From Primorskyibacter flagellatus (GTDB lineage Bacteria > Pseudomonadota > Alphaproteobacteria > Rhodobacterales > Rhodobacteraceae): a stretch of 64,000 nt of DNA. The stretch spans positions 1 through 64,000 of the forward strand of contig NZ_BMFJ01000001.1 of the NCBI RefSeq assembly GCF_014638275.1. The letters are read 5' to 3'. The first letter of the stretch is position 1. Every line of letters begins with the position of its first letter. Both the position numbers and the translations under genes were made by a program. This document shows positions 31,650 through 40,955 of the stretch, one piece after another. The notes beneath the pieces are model-generated. The model worked only from the letters and a program-made list of their open reading frames with translations, was not told where the DNA came from and ran no database searches.

Positions 31650-33142
31650 TTGCTCTCTCCGTTCAGGCGCCGCGCGAGTCCTTGCGGGTTTGGCGCAAGG
31701 CCGAGGCAGAAGCATCCGGCCAGATCGCCCAGAGCCTCGGCGGCCTTCATGCCCGGCGCGTTGACGCTGTTCAGCCGCGCGGCCGCCGCTTCGGCTTCTG
31801 CCCGCAGTTTCGCTTCGTCCAGCGTGGTCAGGCGCCCTTCGTCCAACACCAGTCGGCCGGCGATCATCACGGAGGTCACGGCGGCACCGTTTTCGGCGAA
31901 GACAAGTTGCCTAAGCGGATGAACGAATGGCACGTAATGTGTTGTCGCGAGGTCGAGAAACACGAGATCGGCGGCCCAGCCTTCTTCGATCCGGCCTGTC
32001 TTCTCAAGTCCCAGCAATTGGGCACTGCCGGTGGTCGCGGCGGTGAACGCCTCTTCGGCAGAGAGCCACGCGGACGGGTCCCGCGCGGCCACGCGGGAGA
32101 GCGTGGCGCCAAGGCGGGCCGCTTCGAACATGTTCTGTCCGTCGGAGGTGTTGGTCGCATCGGTCCCGATGCCAAGCGTGACGCCAGCCTCCAGCATCGC
32201 GCGCACCGGGGCAACGCCGGAGCCGATGCGCAGGTTGCTCATCGGGTTATGCGAAATACCCGTGCCATACTCGGCAAGTAGAGAGAGATCATTCTCGGAT
32301 AGCCAGATGCCATGCGCGGCCGAAACATTCGGTCCGAGGATTCCGAGTGCAGCGAGATGAGCGGTCAGGCTTTTACCATATTGAGCGAAAGCCAGTGTCG
32401 CCTGTGCCTCCGTCTCTGCAAGGTGTGTCTGGAAAGGCGCGTCATGATCCGCAGCCAAGCGGGCGGCGTTCTGCAAGAATGAGTCAGAGCAATGCAGCGG
32501 TATCGTCGGGGCGACACCCGGGCGCGCAATGCCTTCGGGCCATTGGGCAAAAGCGGTCTGCAATGTGTCCAGAGCGGCTGTTTCCGGAGCAGCCGACAGG
32601 TCCTGGACGCGGGCGCGCACCTCGGGCGAGAGAGCGTCCATCAGGCCGGGCAAGGCCTGCCAAAGCGTCTTCGTGGCGATCATCGGTGCGACGATGGCGC
32701 GAAGGCCGGTTTCGGAATAGGCGGCGGCAACGGCGTGAATGGCCTCGACCGACGGCACGGGGACCTCGGTGAACAGGTCGAAGCAAGCGGTGCAGCCCTT
32801 CCGGATCAGCTCGACCGCCGAGAGGCGGGCAGACAGCGCCTTGTCCTCAACCGTCCGCCCTGCGAGCACGGCGGGGGCGGATGCGAGGAAGACCTCAAGC
32901 GCGACGCGGTCGCCGACCAGACCTTTTGCCAGGGCGCCATGGGAATGTGTGTGACCATTCACCAGGCCGGGCACGATCAGGCGGTCCGGGGCGGGCCGGT
33001 GCGGACGGGTAGCGGGGTCGATCTCGCCCGGTGCCGTGAGCGCGGCGATACGGTCGTCGCGGATCAGGATGTCGCGCAGCGGCGCATCCGAGAGATTGGC
33101 AGCCAGCACGCGTGCGCCAGTTATCAGAAGTTCATTAACCAT
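31646..33142 (-). CDS. Metal-dependent amidohydrolase (TRZ/ATZ-like deaminase)
   Basis: 498 residues from ATG 33142 with GGGAGAGG upstream; a TTG at 33145 is adjacent. Metal site: NGHTHSHG (H-x-H, about 66-72), a His in QTHLAETEAQ, a further His in SAAHGIW, and Asp in GIGTDATNTSDGQNM. These are typical of subtype III amidohydrolases such as S-adenosylhomocysteine/guanine deaminases and triazine hydrolases. It follows the Dpp-type permeases, so the transporter probably imports its substrate. Exact substrate unknown; it deaminates or dechlorinates ring or side-chain amines in relatives. Confidence 0.85.
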   Translation of the reverse strand: MVNELLITGARVLAANLSDAPLRDILIRDDRIAALTAPGEIDPATRPHRPAPDRLIVPGLVNGHTHSHGALAKGLVGDRVALEVFLASAPAVLAGRTVEDKALSARLSAVELIRKGCTACFDLFTEVPVPSVEAIHAVAAAYSETGLRAIVAPMIATKTLWQALPGLMDALSPEVRARVQDLSAAPETAALDTLQTAFAQWPEGIARPGVAPTIPLHCSDSFLQNAARLAADHDAPFQTHLAETEAQATLAFAQYGKSLTAHLAALGILGPNVSAAHGIWLSENDLSLLAEYGTGISHNPMSNLRIGSGVAPVRAMLEAGVTLGIGTDATNTSDGQNMFEAARLGATLSRVAARDPSAWLSAEEAFTAATTGSAQLLGLEKTGRIEEGWAADLVFLDLATTHYVPFVHPLRQLVFAENGAAVTSVMIAGRLVLDEGRLTTLDEAKLRAEAEAAAARLNSVNAPGMKAAEALGDLAGCFCLGLAPNPQGLARRLNGESK

Positions 33143-33227
33143 CAACCTCTCCCATCATGTTCTTGCCGATACTGGCATGGTCGGCCGTGGCGCGGGTTGC
33201 GTGATGGGTGATGGTCAAGGCGTTGCT

Positions 33228-34088
33228 TCACCGCTGCCGACCCGGGTTCAATGCGTCGCGCAATCCGTCGCCCAGCAAGTTGAACCCGGTCACCAGCAGG
33301 AAGATGGCTGCGCCGGGCACGGTGGCGACGTGTGGGGCCCTGTTCAGAACCGTGCGCCCTTCGCCGGTCATCAGGCCCCAATCTGGTGTCGGAGGTTGAA
33401 TGCCGAGACCCAGGAAAGACAGCCCTGCGGCGGTTATGATGATCGTGCCGATGATCGTCATCGAATAGACGATGGTGGCGGCCAGCACATGTGGCAGCAC
33501 CTCGCGCAGGAGGATGCGGGGCACGGGCGTGCCCAGAGCGCGGGCGGCCTCGACCCACGGGGCCTCGCGATGTGACAGCGCTTCGGTATAGGCGACGCGG
33601 GTGTTGAAGGGCAGCAGCACGAGAACCATCGCGATGATCAGGTTCGGCAGGCCGGGCCCCAGAATTGCCGCCAGCAGAATGGCGAGCAGCACCATGGGAA
33701 AGGCGAAGAGCACATCCATCATCCGCATCACCAGTGCGCCCGCCCGGTCGAACCAGGCTGCCGCCAGGCCGAGCGGCACCGCGATCGCGGCTGAGATCGC
33801 GACAGGCATGGTGCCGGTGATCAGCGAGGCCCGCGCGCCGTGAATGGTCCGCGACAGAACATCCCGTCCCTGCGTGTCGATGCCCAGCCAGTGGCCTTCG
33901 GTTCCGGGCGGCTTCAGGCGCAGCTTGATGTTGGAGGCGTTCGGATCGAACGGGGCGATGTGGTCGGCAAAGATCGCCATCAGGACAAAGCTGCCGACAA
34001 GTGCGCCACCGACCCAGGCTTGTGGGGGCAGGGCGCGGGCGAAGTGGCCGAACCTGGCGGCAAGAGGCGGGCGCAGCGCTTCAGTCAC
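33228..34088 (-). CDS. ABC transporter permease (DppC-like)
   Basis: 286 residues from GTG 34088, overlapping the DppB-like stop by eight bases. N-terminal cytoplasmic segment, first helix WVGGALVGSFVLMAIFADHI, then the DppC hallmark HWLGIDTQGRDVLSRTIHGAR. The EAA-like loop is EAARALGTPVPRILLREVLPHV, and GLSFLGLGIQPPTPDWGLM is the conserved C-terminal part. Works with the preceding DppB-like permease and the two ATPases of this operon to import peptides or similar small molecules. Confidence 0.9.
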   Translation of the reverse strand: MTEALRPPLAARFGHFARALPPQAWVGGALVGSFVLMAIFADHIAPFDPNASNIKLRLKPPGTEGHWLGIDTQGRDVLSRTIHGARASLITGTMPVAISAAIAVPLGLAAAWFDRAGALVMRMMDVLFAFPMVLLAILLAAILGPGLPNLIIAMVLVLLPFNTRVAYTEALSHREAPWVEAARALGTPVPRILLREVLPHVLAATIVYSMTIIGTIIITAAGLSFLGLGIQPPTPDWGLMTGEGRTVLNRAPHVATVPGAAIFLLVTGFNLLGDGLRDALNPGRQR

Positions 34089-35025
34089 GGTGCACGTCCA
34101 GCCAGCGGATCAGGATATCCGCGAGAAGATTGCCGAGAACGAACACCAATGCGACGGCAAGCACGCATCCCTGAACCATCGGGCCGTCCCTTGCGATGAT
34201 GGACGTGTAAAGTTGCTGGCCGATCCCGGGCCAGGAAAAGATCACCTCCGTGAAGATCGAGGAACCGAAGAGGTAGCCGATCTGAAGGCCGCAGATGTTC
34301 ACGAAAGTCGGCAGGATCGCGCGGACGCCGTGTCCGTAAAGCAAACGGAACCCCCGGACGCCGCGCGACCGGGCGGCGGTGACATGCGATCTGGCCAGCG
34401 CCTCGACCATGGCCGCTCGGGTGACGCGGGTGACGATGGCCAGTGACGTGGCCGCCGTTGTCAGCGCGGGCAGGAACAGATGCGCAGTGAGGTCGGGCAG
34501 GCCGCCGGGGGTAATGAAATCATACATGCCCGACGCGGGCAGCCAGGGCAGGGTGATGGAGAATGCGACGATCAGCACGAGGCCGAGCCAGTAGGCCGGC
34601 ATCGAGGCCAGCAGGAAGGTCAGCGTCTTGACCGTGTGATCCGTGGCCCGATCCTTTCGGACGGCGGAAAGCGGCCCGAGTAGGGCGGCGCCCACTACGG
34701 TGATCGCAAGGCCCGCGCCCATCAGGATCAGAGAGTTGCCGGTCTTCTCCAGCACAACCGCAGTCACCGGCGTCCGCATGACGTGGCTCACACCGAGGTC
34801 ACCCTGAAGCGCCCGGCCAAGCCAGATGCCAAACTGTACCGAGAACGGACGATCAAGGCCCAGTTCGGCCCTCAACCGCGCGATGCTGTCTTCATTCGCG
34901 GCCAACCCCAGCAGGTTCAGCGTCACGTCGCCTGGCAGCAGGTAAAGCGACAGGAAGACAAGGAAGGTCACGCCCAGAAGCACGGGCAGGACCTGAAAGG
35001 ATCGCATCAGGATGTATTTCGTCAT
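34081..35025 (-). CDS. ABC transporter permease (DppB-like)
   Basis: 314 residues beginning TKYILMRSFQVLPVLLGVTFLVF, the typical DppB N-terminus. Further features are LGLDRPFSVQFGIWLGRALQGDLG (conserved in the first periplasmic loop) and ARSRGVRGFRLLYGHGVRAILPT, with GSSIFTEVIFSWPGIGQQLYTSI at the end. It lies 47 bases after the binding-protein gene, from which it is separated by a strong stem-loop (35039-35065). Confidence 0.9.
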   Translation of the reverse strand: MTKYILMRSFQVLPVLLGVTFLVFLSLYLLPGDVTLNLLGLAANEDSIARLRAELGLDRPFSVQFGIWLGRALQGDLGVSHVMRTPVTAVVLEKTGNSLILMGAGLAITVVGAALLGPLSAVRKDRATDHTVKTLTFLLASMPAYWLGLVLIVAFSITLPWLPASGMYDFITPGGLPDLTAHLFLPALTTAATSLAIVTRVTRAAMVEALARSHVTAARSRGVRGFRLLYGHGVRAILPTFVNICGLQIGYLFGSSIFTEVIFSWPGIGQQLYTSIIARDGPMVQGCVLAVALVFVLGNLLADILIRWLDVHRD

Positions 35026-35038
35026 GTTGGCCCCCTCG

Positions 35039-35065
35039 GGCGGCCCGGGGAGAGACCGGGCCGCC
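35039..35065 (-). terminator. Stem-loop between binding-protein and permease genes (partial terminator/mRNA stabiliser)
   Basis: GGCGGCCCGG (35039-35048) and CCGGGCCGCC (35056-35065) form a perfect 10-base stem with a 7-base loop. There is no T-run. In transporter operons such structures commonly protect the binding-protein mRNA and reduce read-through, giving more binding protein than permease. Confidence 0.6.
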
Positions 35066-35072
35066 TGTCGGT

Positions 35073-36656
35073 TCAGTCCTTGGTCACGATGGCCATGTCG
35101 GGCCAGTGTTGCGGCGCAAGGACGAAATTGCCGATGGCGGCGGATGTCGCCACCACCCCAAGCGGCGAATGGGTGGGAATGAATGTTGCTTCCTCGCAGA
35201 TAATGTCCCGGATCTCGTGGAGGTTGCCGACCATTTCCTCCTTGGTGGCCGAGGTGCGAGCCTTGACCAGCAGGTCATCCACCACAGGGTTCTCGTAGTA
35301 GCCGGAGTTGTAGCCGTTCGGCGGCAGTGCCGACGTGGCCAGCACGGCGTCCAGCCAGTTGAATGTGTTCTCGCCCCAGGAGATTTCCAGCAGGCTCGAT
35401 CCCGGCTGCATCCCCTGGTTCATCATGGTGAAGAAACTGCCGATATCCATGACCTCGATCGACGCGGTGATCCCCACCTCGGCCAGGTTGCGCTGGAACC
35501 ATTCGGCATCGGCAACCATGTTCACGTCGCCCGCACCGCCCGGCGTCCAGATCATCTTGATCTCAAGCCCGTCGGCATAGCCGGCCTCGGCCAGCAGCGC
35601 TCTTGCACCCTCGGGGTCGTAACCGTTGCAGGTGTAGCCTTCGTCGTACCCCGGACCGCCGACGTTCAGGATGCCATAGGCCGGGATCGCCTGCCCAAGG
35701 CGGAGGTCTTCCGCCAGCCCCTCGCGGTCGAGCGCCATGGAGATCGCCTTGCGCACCCGCGCATCCTTCATGGCCTCTTCGCGCAGGTTCAGCCAGATCA
35801 CGTAGACCGTCGGCAACTGCCCGGTGACAATCTTGAACCCCTGGCTTTCCAGATAGTCGGTATTGTCGGGGGTCGGTGTGGCGGCAATGTCGATCGCGCC
35901 GGTTTCCAGCGCCTGCTCGCGGGAGGAGACGTCGACCATGGGCCGATAGATCAGCCGGTCATACTGAGGTGTCCGGGCGGGGTTCCAGTAGTCCTTGTTG
36001 GCGGCAAGCTCGATCTTTTCGCCAAACACACGCTCCACAAACTTGAACGGACCCGTGCCGACAGGGGTTGTCGCGAAATCATCGTTCGGGACGGCGGCTA
36101 GCGCCTTGGGGCTGGCCATCCAGGTCGACCCGATGCCGCCCTGTCCCATGCGCAGCAGAAATTCGGCGTTGGTGGTGTTCAGCACGATCTCGAAGGTCAT
36201 GTCGTCGACGGCGCGATAGGAGGCGACGTCCTGCCGCCACCAGGTGTTCTGCTGGAACGCCTTCTCGTAGAATTGCGGCGCCTCGCGGTTCATGATCCGG
36301 TCGAAGTTGAAGACGGCGGCTGCGGCGTTCCATGGCTCTCCGTCATGGAAGGTCACGCCGCCCCGCAGCTTGAACGTGTAGGTGAGCCCGTCGTCGGAAA
36401 TCGTCCAGCTTTCGGCCAGGGCCGGCACGACGTCCGGCGCCTTGGTGCCAGGTTTCGTCAGGTCCTGCATGACCAGGCCTTCATACATATTCGACACCAC
36501 CCGCGCAGTGAGCCAAAGGGCCTGGGTATGGGGATCAAGGGCAAGCGGTTCGCCCTCGATTCCCATCACGATCGTCTTGTCTTGGGCAAGCGCGGGAAGC
36601 GCCGTCGATGCCGCCAGAGCGGCGGCGAGCGTGAGAGCCTTGAAAATCGGTTTCAT
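35073..36656 (-). CDS. Peptide/nickel-type periplasmic binding protein (extracellular solute-binding family 5)
   Basis: 527 residues from ATG 36656 with a Sec signal peptide (MKPIFKALTLAAALAASTALPALA). Family features: LDPHTQALWLTARVVSNMYEGLV near the mature start, YTFKLRGGVTFHDGEPWNA, and VRKAISMALDREGLAEDL. Longer upstream frame extension is in the 5' untranslated region. Family 5 proteins bind di- and oligopeptides, opines, glutathione or metal chelates. Here adjacent amidohydrolases hint at a nitrogen-rich cyclic or amide ligand. A stem-loop follows the gene. Confidence 0.9.
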   Translation of the reverse strand: MKPIFKALTLAAALAASTALPALAQDKTIVMGIEGEPLALDPHTQALWLTARVVSNMYEGLVMQDLTKPGTKAPDVVPALAESWTISDDGLTYTFKLRGGVTFHDGEPWNAAAAVFNFDRIMNREAPQFYEKAFQQNTWWRQDVASYRAVDDMTFEIVLNTTNAEFLLRMGQGGIGSTWMASPKALAAVPNDDFATTPVGTGPFKFVERVFGEKIELAANKDYWNPARTPQYDRLIYRPMVDVSSREQALETGAIDIAATPTPDNTDYLESQGFKIVTGQLPTVYVIWLNLREEAMKDARVRKAISMALDREGLAEDLRLGQAIPAYGILNVGGPGYDEGYTCNGYDPEGARALLAEAGYADGLEIKMIWTPGGAGDVNMVADAEWFQRNLAEVGITASIEVMDIGSFFTMMNQGMQPGSSLLEISWGENTFNWLDAVLATSALPPNGYNSGYYENPVVDDLLVKARTSATKEEMVGNLHEIRDIICEEATFIPTHSPLGVVATSAAIGNFVLAPQHWPDMAIVTKD

Positions 36657-36679
36657 GTGTTTTCCCTGTTGTTGTTTGT

Positions 36680-37627
36680 TTAGTCGGTCAGTGCATGGCA
36701 TGCGGTGGTGTGGTCCGGGCCCACAGGTCGTTCGGGCGGGCGTTCGATCAGGCAAATCGGGCGCACCTTTGGGCAGCGCGCGGCAAAGCGGCATCCCCCC
36801 GGGGCGGCATCGGAGCCGGGTGTTTCCGGCACCAATTCCGGAAGGCCCCCGCCATTCAGCACACTGGCGCGGAGCGCACGCGTGTAGGGATGGCGCGGGG
36901 CGTCATAGAGCTCGTCTGCGGGGCCGGTTTCCATCAGCTGGCCGCGATAAAGAACCGCCGTCCTGTCGCAGAAGTGCCGCACCACTTCGAGGTCATGTGA
37001 TACGAAGAGGAAGGTGAGGCCCGCTTCAGCCTGCACGCGGGCCAGCAGGTTCAGGATTTGCGCCTGAACGGAGACGTCGAGCGCCGAAACCGGTTCATCC
37101 AGAAACAGGAACCGAGGGCCGAGGGCGAGGGCGCGGGCAATGACGATCCGCTGGCATTGACCACCGGAGAACTGATGCGGGTAACGCGCGGCATCCGAGG
37201 GGGACAGCCCGACAGATTGCAGAAGCTCTGAAATCCGATCTGCCCGACGCTCCCGGGACCAGCCGGCATTGACCAGCGGCAGCGCGATGCTTTGTCCGAT
37301 CGTGCGGCGCGGATTCAAAGCACCGAGGGCATCCTGAAAAACGATCTGCGCTTCGGTCGGGCGCAGAGGGGGCATCGGCATGTCGTCGAACGTCACGCTG
37401 CCCTCAGACGCGGCGATCAGGCCAAGAAGGATGCGCCCTAGGGTGGATTTCCCCGATCCGGATTCGCCAACCAGCCCCAGAATTTCGCCTTGCCGGATAT
37501 CGAGTGTCACCGCGTCGAGCGCTGGCAGACCTGGGCCAAAGCGACGTGTAATCCCGCGCGCGCGGATCAGGACCGGGTCGGCCAATTCGCTCTTTCGCGG
37601 TGGCATATCGACGGCCGCCTCAGACAT
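36680..37627 (-). CDS. ABC transporter ATP-binding protein (DppF/OppF-like)
   Basis: 315 residues from ATG 37627, overlapping the stop of the DppD-like gene by eight bases. Walker A GESGSGKST, Q-loop QIVFQDALGALNPRRTIG, signature FSGGQCQRIVIARAL, Walker B FLFLDEPVSALD and switch His in FVSHDLEVV. The C-terminal oligopeptide-transporter extension holds a Cys cluster (GGCRFAARCPKVRPIC) that binds an iron-sulfur cluster in relatives. In-frame starts further upstream lie within the preceding gene and are less likely. Confidence 0.9.
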   Translation of the reverse strand: MSEAAVDMPPRKSELADPVLIRARGITRRFGPGLPALDAVTLDIRQGEILGLVGESGSGKSTLGRILLGLIAASEGSVTFDDMPMPPLRPTEAQIVFQDALGALNPRRTIGQSIALPLVNAGWSRERRADRISELLQSVGLSPSDAARYPHQFSGGQCQRIVIARALALGPRFLFLDEPVSALDVSVQAQILNLLARVQAEAGLTFLFVSHDLEVVRHFCDRTAVLYRGQLMETGPADELYDAPRHPYTRALRASVLNGGGLPELVPETPGSDAAPGGCRFAARCPKVRPICLIERPPERPVGPDHTTACHALTD

Positions 37628-38633
37628 GCGCTGCCTCAGCCGGGTTGTGACAACGCAGGCGGTGCGCATTTCCGGTCTCTGCCAACTCCGTCTGGCAAAT
37701 GGGCGAGGCATTGGCACAGCGCGGTGCAAAGCTGCATCCCGGCGGCCGGTCCCAGGGCGCGGGCGGTGTGCCGTCGATCTGCGGCAGCCTTCCCCGTCGA
37801 TGCGCTGCCGACGGGCCGGAGGCCGTCAGGGCGACCGTGTAGGGATGGCGCGGACGTTGCAGAACACTAGAAACCGGCCCGTATTCACGCATTTCTCCCG
37901 CATAGAGGACCAGCACCTTGTCTGCCACGGCCTCCACCACCGCCAGGTCATGGGTGACAAGGATCATCGGTATCCGTTCTTCAGCCACGGTTTCGGCGAG
38001 AAGGCGAAGCACCTCGACCTGAACCGCGGCGTCGAGTGCGGTGGTCGGCTCATCGGCCAGAAGCAGGCGCGGCCGACCGGCCAACGCCATGGCGAGGGCA
38101 ATTCGCTGGCACATGCCGCCCGACAACTGGTGCGGGACCCGAAGCATCAGGTTTTGCGGATCGGGCAGGCCAAGTCGGGTCAGCAGCTTCACCGCTTCGG
38201 CACGGGCCTCAACACGGCGTGTCCGGCGGTGCAGGCGCAGCACCTCGATCAACTGGCGCCCGACCGGCAGCATCGGGTGCAGCGAACCGCGCGGGTTCTG
38301 AAAGATCATGGCGACCTCGCGCCCCCGGAGATCGCGCCATTTCCGTTCCGAGAGCGTTGTCAGTTCCCGCCCGCCAAGGCGAACCGATCCAGTGACATGC
38401 GCGCCCTCCGGCAGCAGACCGGATATGGCCAGAGAGGTCAGACTTTTGCCCGACCCACTTTCCCCGACGATGGCCAACACCTCGCCCGGCGCGCAGGAGA
38501 GGGAGAGATCCCGCACGATGGCAGAGCGGCCACGAGGTCCCGGGAGGGAAATATTCAGACCCGTGACCTCGACCCCCGCCGCCGGGGCGGGGCTCTTCGT
38601 TTGAGGAGAGGGCAGGGACCGGAGAGCGCACAT
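37620..38633 (-). CDS. ABC transporter ATP-binding protein (DppD/OppD-like)
   Basis: 337 residues from ATG 38633; a frame extension to 38693 crosses the divergent promoter and a palindrome, so I prefer the shorter start. Walker A GESGSGKSL (Leu in place of the usual Thr/Ser), Q-loop MIFQNPRGSLHPMLPVG, signature LSGGMCQRIALAMAL, Walker B LLLADEPTTALD, switch His in LVTHDLAVV. The C-terminal Cys cluster (GCSFAPRCANASPIC) is present. It is the first gene of the Dpp-type transporter and amidohydrolase operon. Confidence 0.88.
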   Translation of the reverse strand: MCALRSLPSPQTKSPAPAAGVEVTGLNISLPGPRGRSAIVRDLSLSCAPGEVLAIVGESGSGKSLTSLAISGLLPEGAHVTGSVRLGGRELTTLSERKWRDLRGREVAMIFQNPRGSLHPMLPVGRQLIEVLRLHRRTRRVEARAEAVKLLTRLGLPDPQNLMLRVPHQLSGGMCQRIALAMALAGRPRLLLADEPTTALDAAVQVEVLRLLAETVAEERIPMILVTHDLAVVEAVADKVLVLYAGEMREYGPVSSVLQRPRHPYTVALTASGPSAAHRRGRLPQIDGTPPAPWDRPPGCSFAPRCANASPICQTELAETGNAHRLRCHNPAEAAHV

Positions 38634-38678
38634 CGCAAAAGTCTCCGGCCGGACCGTGATCCGGGAAACCGGCGCATG

Positions 38679-38697
38679 CTCAATGGAAAACATTGAG
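38679..38697. promoter_or_regulatory. Perfect inverted repeat in a divergent promoter region
   Basis: CTCAATG-GAAAA-CATTGAG (7-base arms, 5-base spacer) lies in the 151-base gap between the minus-strand transporter operon and the plus-strand amidohydrolase at 38785. Size and place fit a dimeric repressor or activator site serving both directions. The regulator is not encoded beside it; the decayed Lrp-type gene at 40256-40563 is a speculative former partner. Confidence 0.5.
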
Positions 38698-38784
38698 AAA
38701 GCCGATGCACCGTTGCGACGGCGTGTATGCGAGGTGTTGCCAGACGTCGCTTTGGCCGAGGGCGCGTGCGGCAGAGGGAGCTTG

Positions 38785-40287
38785 ATGGCACACGAACAAG
38801 AAACCGGCGGGTTTCAACACCAGCCCGTGACCCTGTTCCAAGGCGCGACCGTGATCGCATGGGACGGCGATCGACACTGTCGGCTCGACGATGGAGAGGT
38901 TGCGATTGCCGGCGACACCATTTGTTTCGTGGGGCGCGTGTATGACGGTCCGGTCGCCACCCGGGTCGATGCGACTGGCACCATCCTGTCACCGGGCCTT
39001 GTCAGTGCCCATTCCCATGTGGGTGTGCAATCCGCCTCACGTCTGATCCTCGATGGCGGGCGGCCGGAGTTCTCGCGGGCGCTGTTCCTGAACTATCTGC
39101 CGCCCCCGCTTGGCGCTCCCGGGTATCTCGACCGGCCGGACCATCCGGACTCGCTGCGCTACGGGATGGCCTCCCTGCTCCGGCACGGGGTTACCTGCAC
39201 CGCCAATTATGCGCCGGGCGGGCCTGACGGCGGCGCAGTCATGGCGCGCAAGGCCGAGGAGTTGGGGCTGCGGCTTGTCTATGCGCCAGTCACTACGGGC
39301 GGCGCCTATCATTTCGACCCGGCCGGTCAATTGGTGACCGTGATGGACGAAGCCCGGGGCCTTGAGGAAGTTGCGACGGCCGATGAGTTCCTTGCTGGCC
39401 TGGCACCGGGCGGTTTGGTGTCGGGCATGGTCTTTCTGGACGAGCTGCTGCTCAGCACCGACCGCCTGACAGAAGCTTGTCTGGCGCTGGCGGCAAAGCA
39501 CGATACCGGCGTGACGCTGCACGCTGCGGAACAGGCCTGGGAATTCCAGTATTTTCTGCGCCACTACGGGCTGACCCCCGTCGGCTATATGGACCGGGCG
39601 GGTCTTCTTGGCCCGAGGACATTGATTGCCCACGGCCTGATGACGGCCGGACATTCCGCGACCGGGCATCCGCAGGGGGACGACCTTGAAATCCTTGCGG
39701 CCAGTGGCACCCATATCGCCCACTGTCCGATGGTTCAGGCCCGGCGTGGATACGGGATGGAGAGCTTCCAGCGTTACCTAGACGCCGGTATCCGCCTTGC
39801 CATCGGCGCGGATACCTGGCCGCTGGATATGCTGGGCGAGATGCGGACAGCGGCGATCGTGGGCAAACTGGCGGACGGCCGCTTCGACGCCGCGCGCGCC
39901 GTTGATATTTTTCACGCCGCGACGGTTGGCAGTGCCGATGCTCTGGGCCGTCCGGACCTTGGACGGATTGCCGTCGGGGCCCGCGCGGACCTTGTGCTGT
40001 TCGAGACCGAGCGGTTCTCTGTCGGACCGATGCGGGATCCGGCTCAGACGCTTGTGCATCTTGCGACGCCGGGTGACATCCGTGAAGTCTGGTCGGCCGG
40101 GCTCCGACGCTTTGCGGGCGAGCCCGACTGGGAAGCCGAGACGTATCGCGCCGGAGTCAGGCAGGCCAGGGCCGAAGTGACCGCGTTCGAGGCCGATCAC
40201 TGGTCCGGACAGCGGGTCGACGACATCTTTCCCGACCTTCTGCCTGTCTGGACTGCTACCCCAGTCGAGGGGGGCGATCCGCGATGA
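38785..40287 (+). CDS. Metal-dependent amidohydrolase family protein
   Basis: 500 residues from ATG 38785, preceded by GAGGGAGC; an earlier in-frame ATG at 38656 would run through the promoter. Metal site: SAHSHVG (H-x-H), LHAAEQAWE (His), IAHCPMVQAR and the Asp in IGADTWPLDM. Similar to the amidohydrolase at 40956-42413, with the shared order HAH/HSH, LHFLEQ/LHAAEQ, GTDTYP/GADTWP. Both resemble the ATZ/TRZ branch of deaminases and hydrolases. It is divergent from the Dpp-type transporter operon and may share its inducer. Confidence 0.85.
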   Translation: MAHEQETGGFQHQPVTLFQGATVIAWDGDRHCRLDDGEVAIAGDTICFVGRVYDGPVATRVDATGTILSPGLVSAHSHVGVQSASRLILDGGRPEFSRALFLNYLPPPLGAPGYLDRPDHPDSLRYGMASLLRHGVTCTANYAPGGPDGGAVMARKAEELGLRLVYAPVTTGGAYHFDPAGQLVTVMDEARGLEEVATADEFLAGLAPGGLVSGMVFLDELLLSTDRLTEACLALAAKHDTGVTLHAAEQAWEFQYFLRHYGLTPVGYMDRAGLLGPRTLIAHGLMTAGHSATGHPQGDDLEILAASGTHIAHCPMVQARRGYGMESFQRYLDAGIRLAIGADTWPLDMLGEMRTAAIVGKLADGRFDAARAVDIFHAATVGSADALGRPDLGRIAVGARADLVLFETERFSVGPMRDPAQTLVHLATPGDIREVWSAGLRRFAGEPDWEAETYRAGVRQARAEVTAFEADHWSGQRVDDIFPDLLPVWTATPVEGGDPR

Positions 40288-40563
40288 TCTGCTCCATCAC
40301 GAAATGACCGGTCACGCGTTCCAGATCGAAGCTGCAGATGCGAGATTGATAAATGCGGTCATATCCCTGAACGCCCCGGCAGACCGTGGCGATCAGGCAA
40401 TCCCATTCCCGCCAACTCGCCAGAATTGAGTGACTTCCGGTAGCGCCTCGACATGGGTTCGGAACGCGCGGGACCAGTCATCCGCGTGATGACGGGTCCG
40501 CATCGTCAGCAGAACGTTCACGTCTAGGTCAAGCGCTGCGAGATCAATTCGGGCACAGGAGCC
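40256..40563 (-). pseudogene. Lrp/AsnC-type regulator, C-terminal (RAM) domain remnant with frameshift
   Basis: Minus-strand translation gives LDLDVNVLLTMRTRHHADDW and then RAFRTHVEALPEVTQFWRVGG, then a stop. The next frame continues WDCLIATVCRGVQGYDRIYQ and VTGHFVMEQII. Joined across a frame change near 40415, these reproduce the effector domain of Lrp/AsnC regulators, including the usual end (T-x-x-x-M-E-x-I). The DNA-binding domain is absent, replaced upstream by an aminotransferase-like fragment on the other strand. Its end overlaps the 3' end of the amidohydrolase gene at 38785-40287. Confidence 0.6.
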
Positions 40564-40573
40564 GTACAGAATG

Positions 40574-40745
40574 CCTTACGCTTGAAGCCGCGACAGCCGT
40601 CTTTCCACGACAGGCCGACAGTCTCGACATCGAAGCTCGGATTGCCGCCGGAGACGAACTTGCCCGTCCGGGGTTCATGCGGTTCAACCTCAGCGCTCTT
40701 CTGACCGAAAACGAGACTTGCCGCATTCTTGACGCGACCTGTGAT
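40574..40745 (+). pseudogene. Possible C-terminal fragment of a class V-type aminotransferase
   Basis: A plus-strand frame reads DIEARIAAGDELARPGFMRF and NLSALLTENETCRILDAT, resembling the last 40 residues of class V aminotransferase-fold proteins (P-G-F-x-R-x-N-x-S-x-x-x-T-x-x-E-x-x-x-I-L-D). No start and no further domain are present. The next 200 bases (40746-40955) show no convincing gene. The similarity is short, so the assignment is tentative. Confidence 0.35.
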
Positions 40746-40955
40746 CAGCCTCGATTGGCCAAAACCGAAGCCTCGGCATTTCGGGGGACGTCGCCAATGC
40801 GGTCTTACTGCCTGTCACCCCTGTCCGAAACATCATCGAGACGGCCAGTTCAGCATTGATCCAATAGCGGGACGTCTCGTCGCCGGACCAGACTAAGCTG
40901 CGCCGGAGAAGCGCCGTGCGAGACAGGGTGCGCGGCGGACAGACGGAGACTGACA

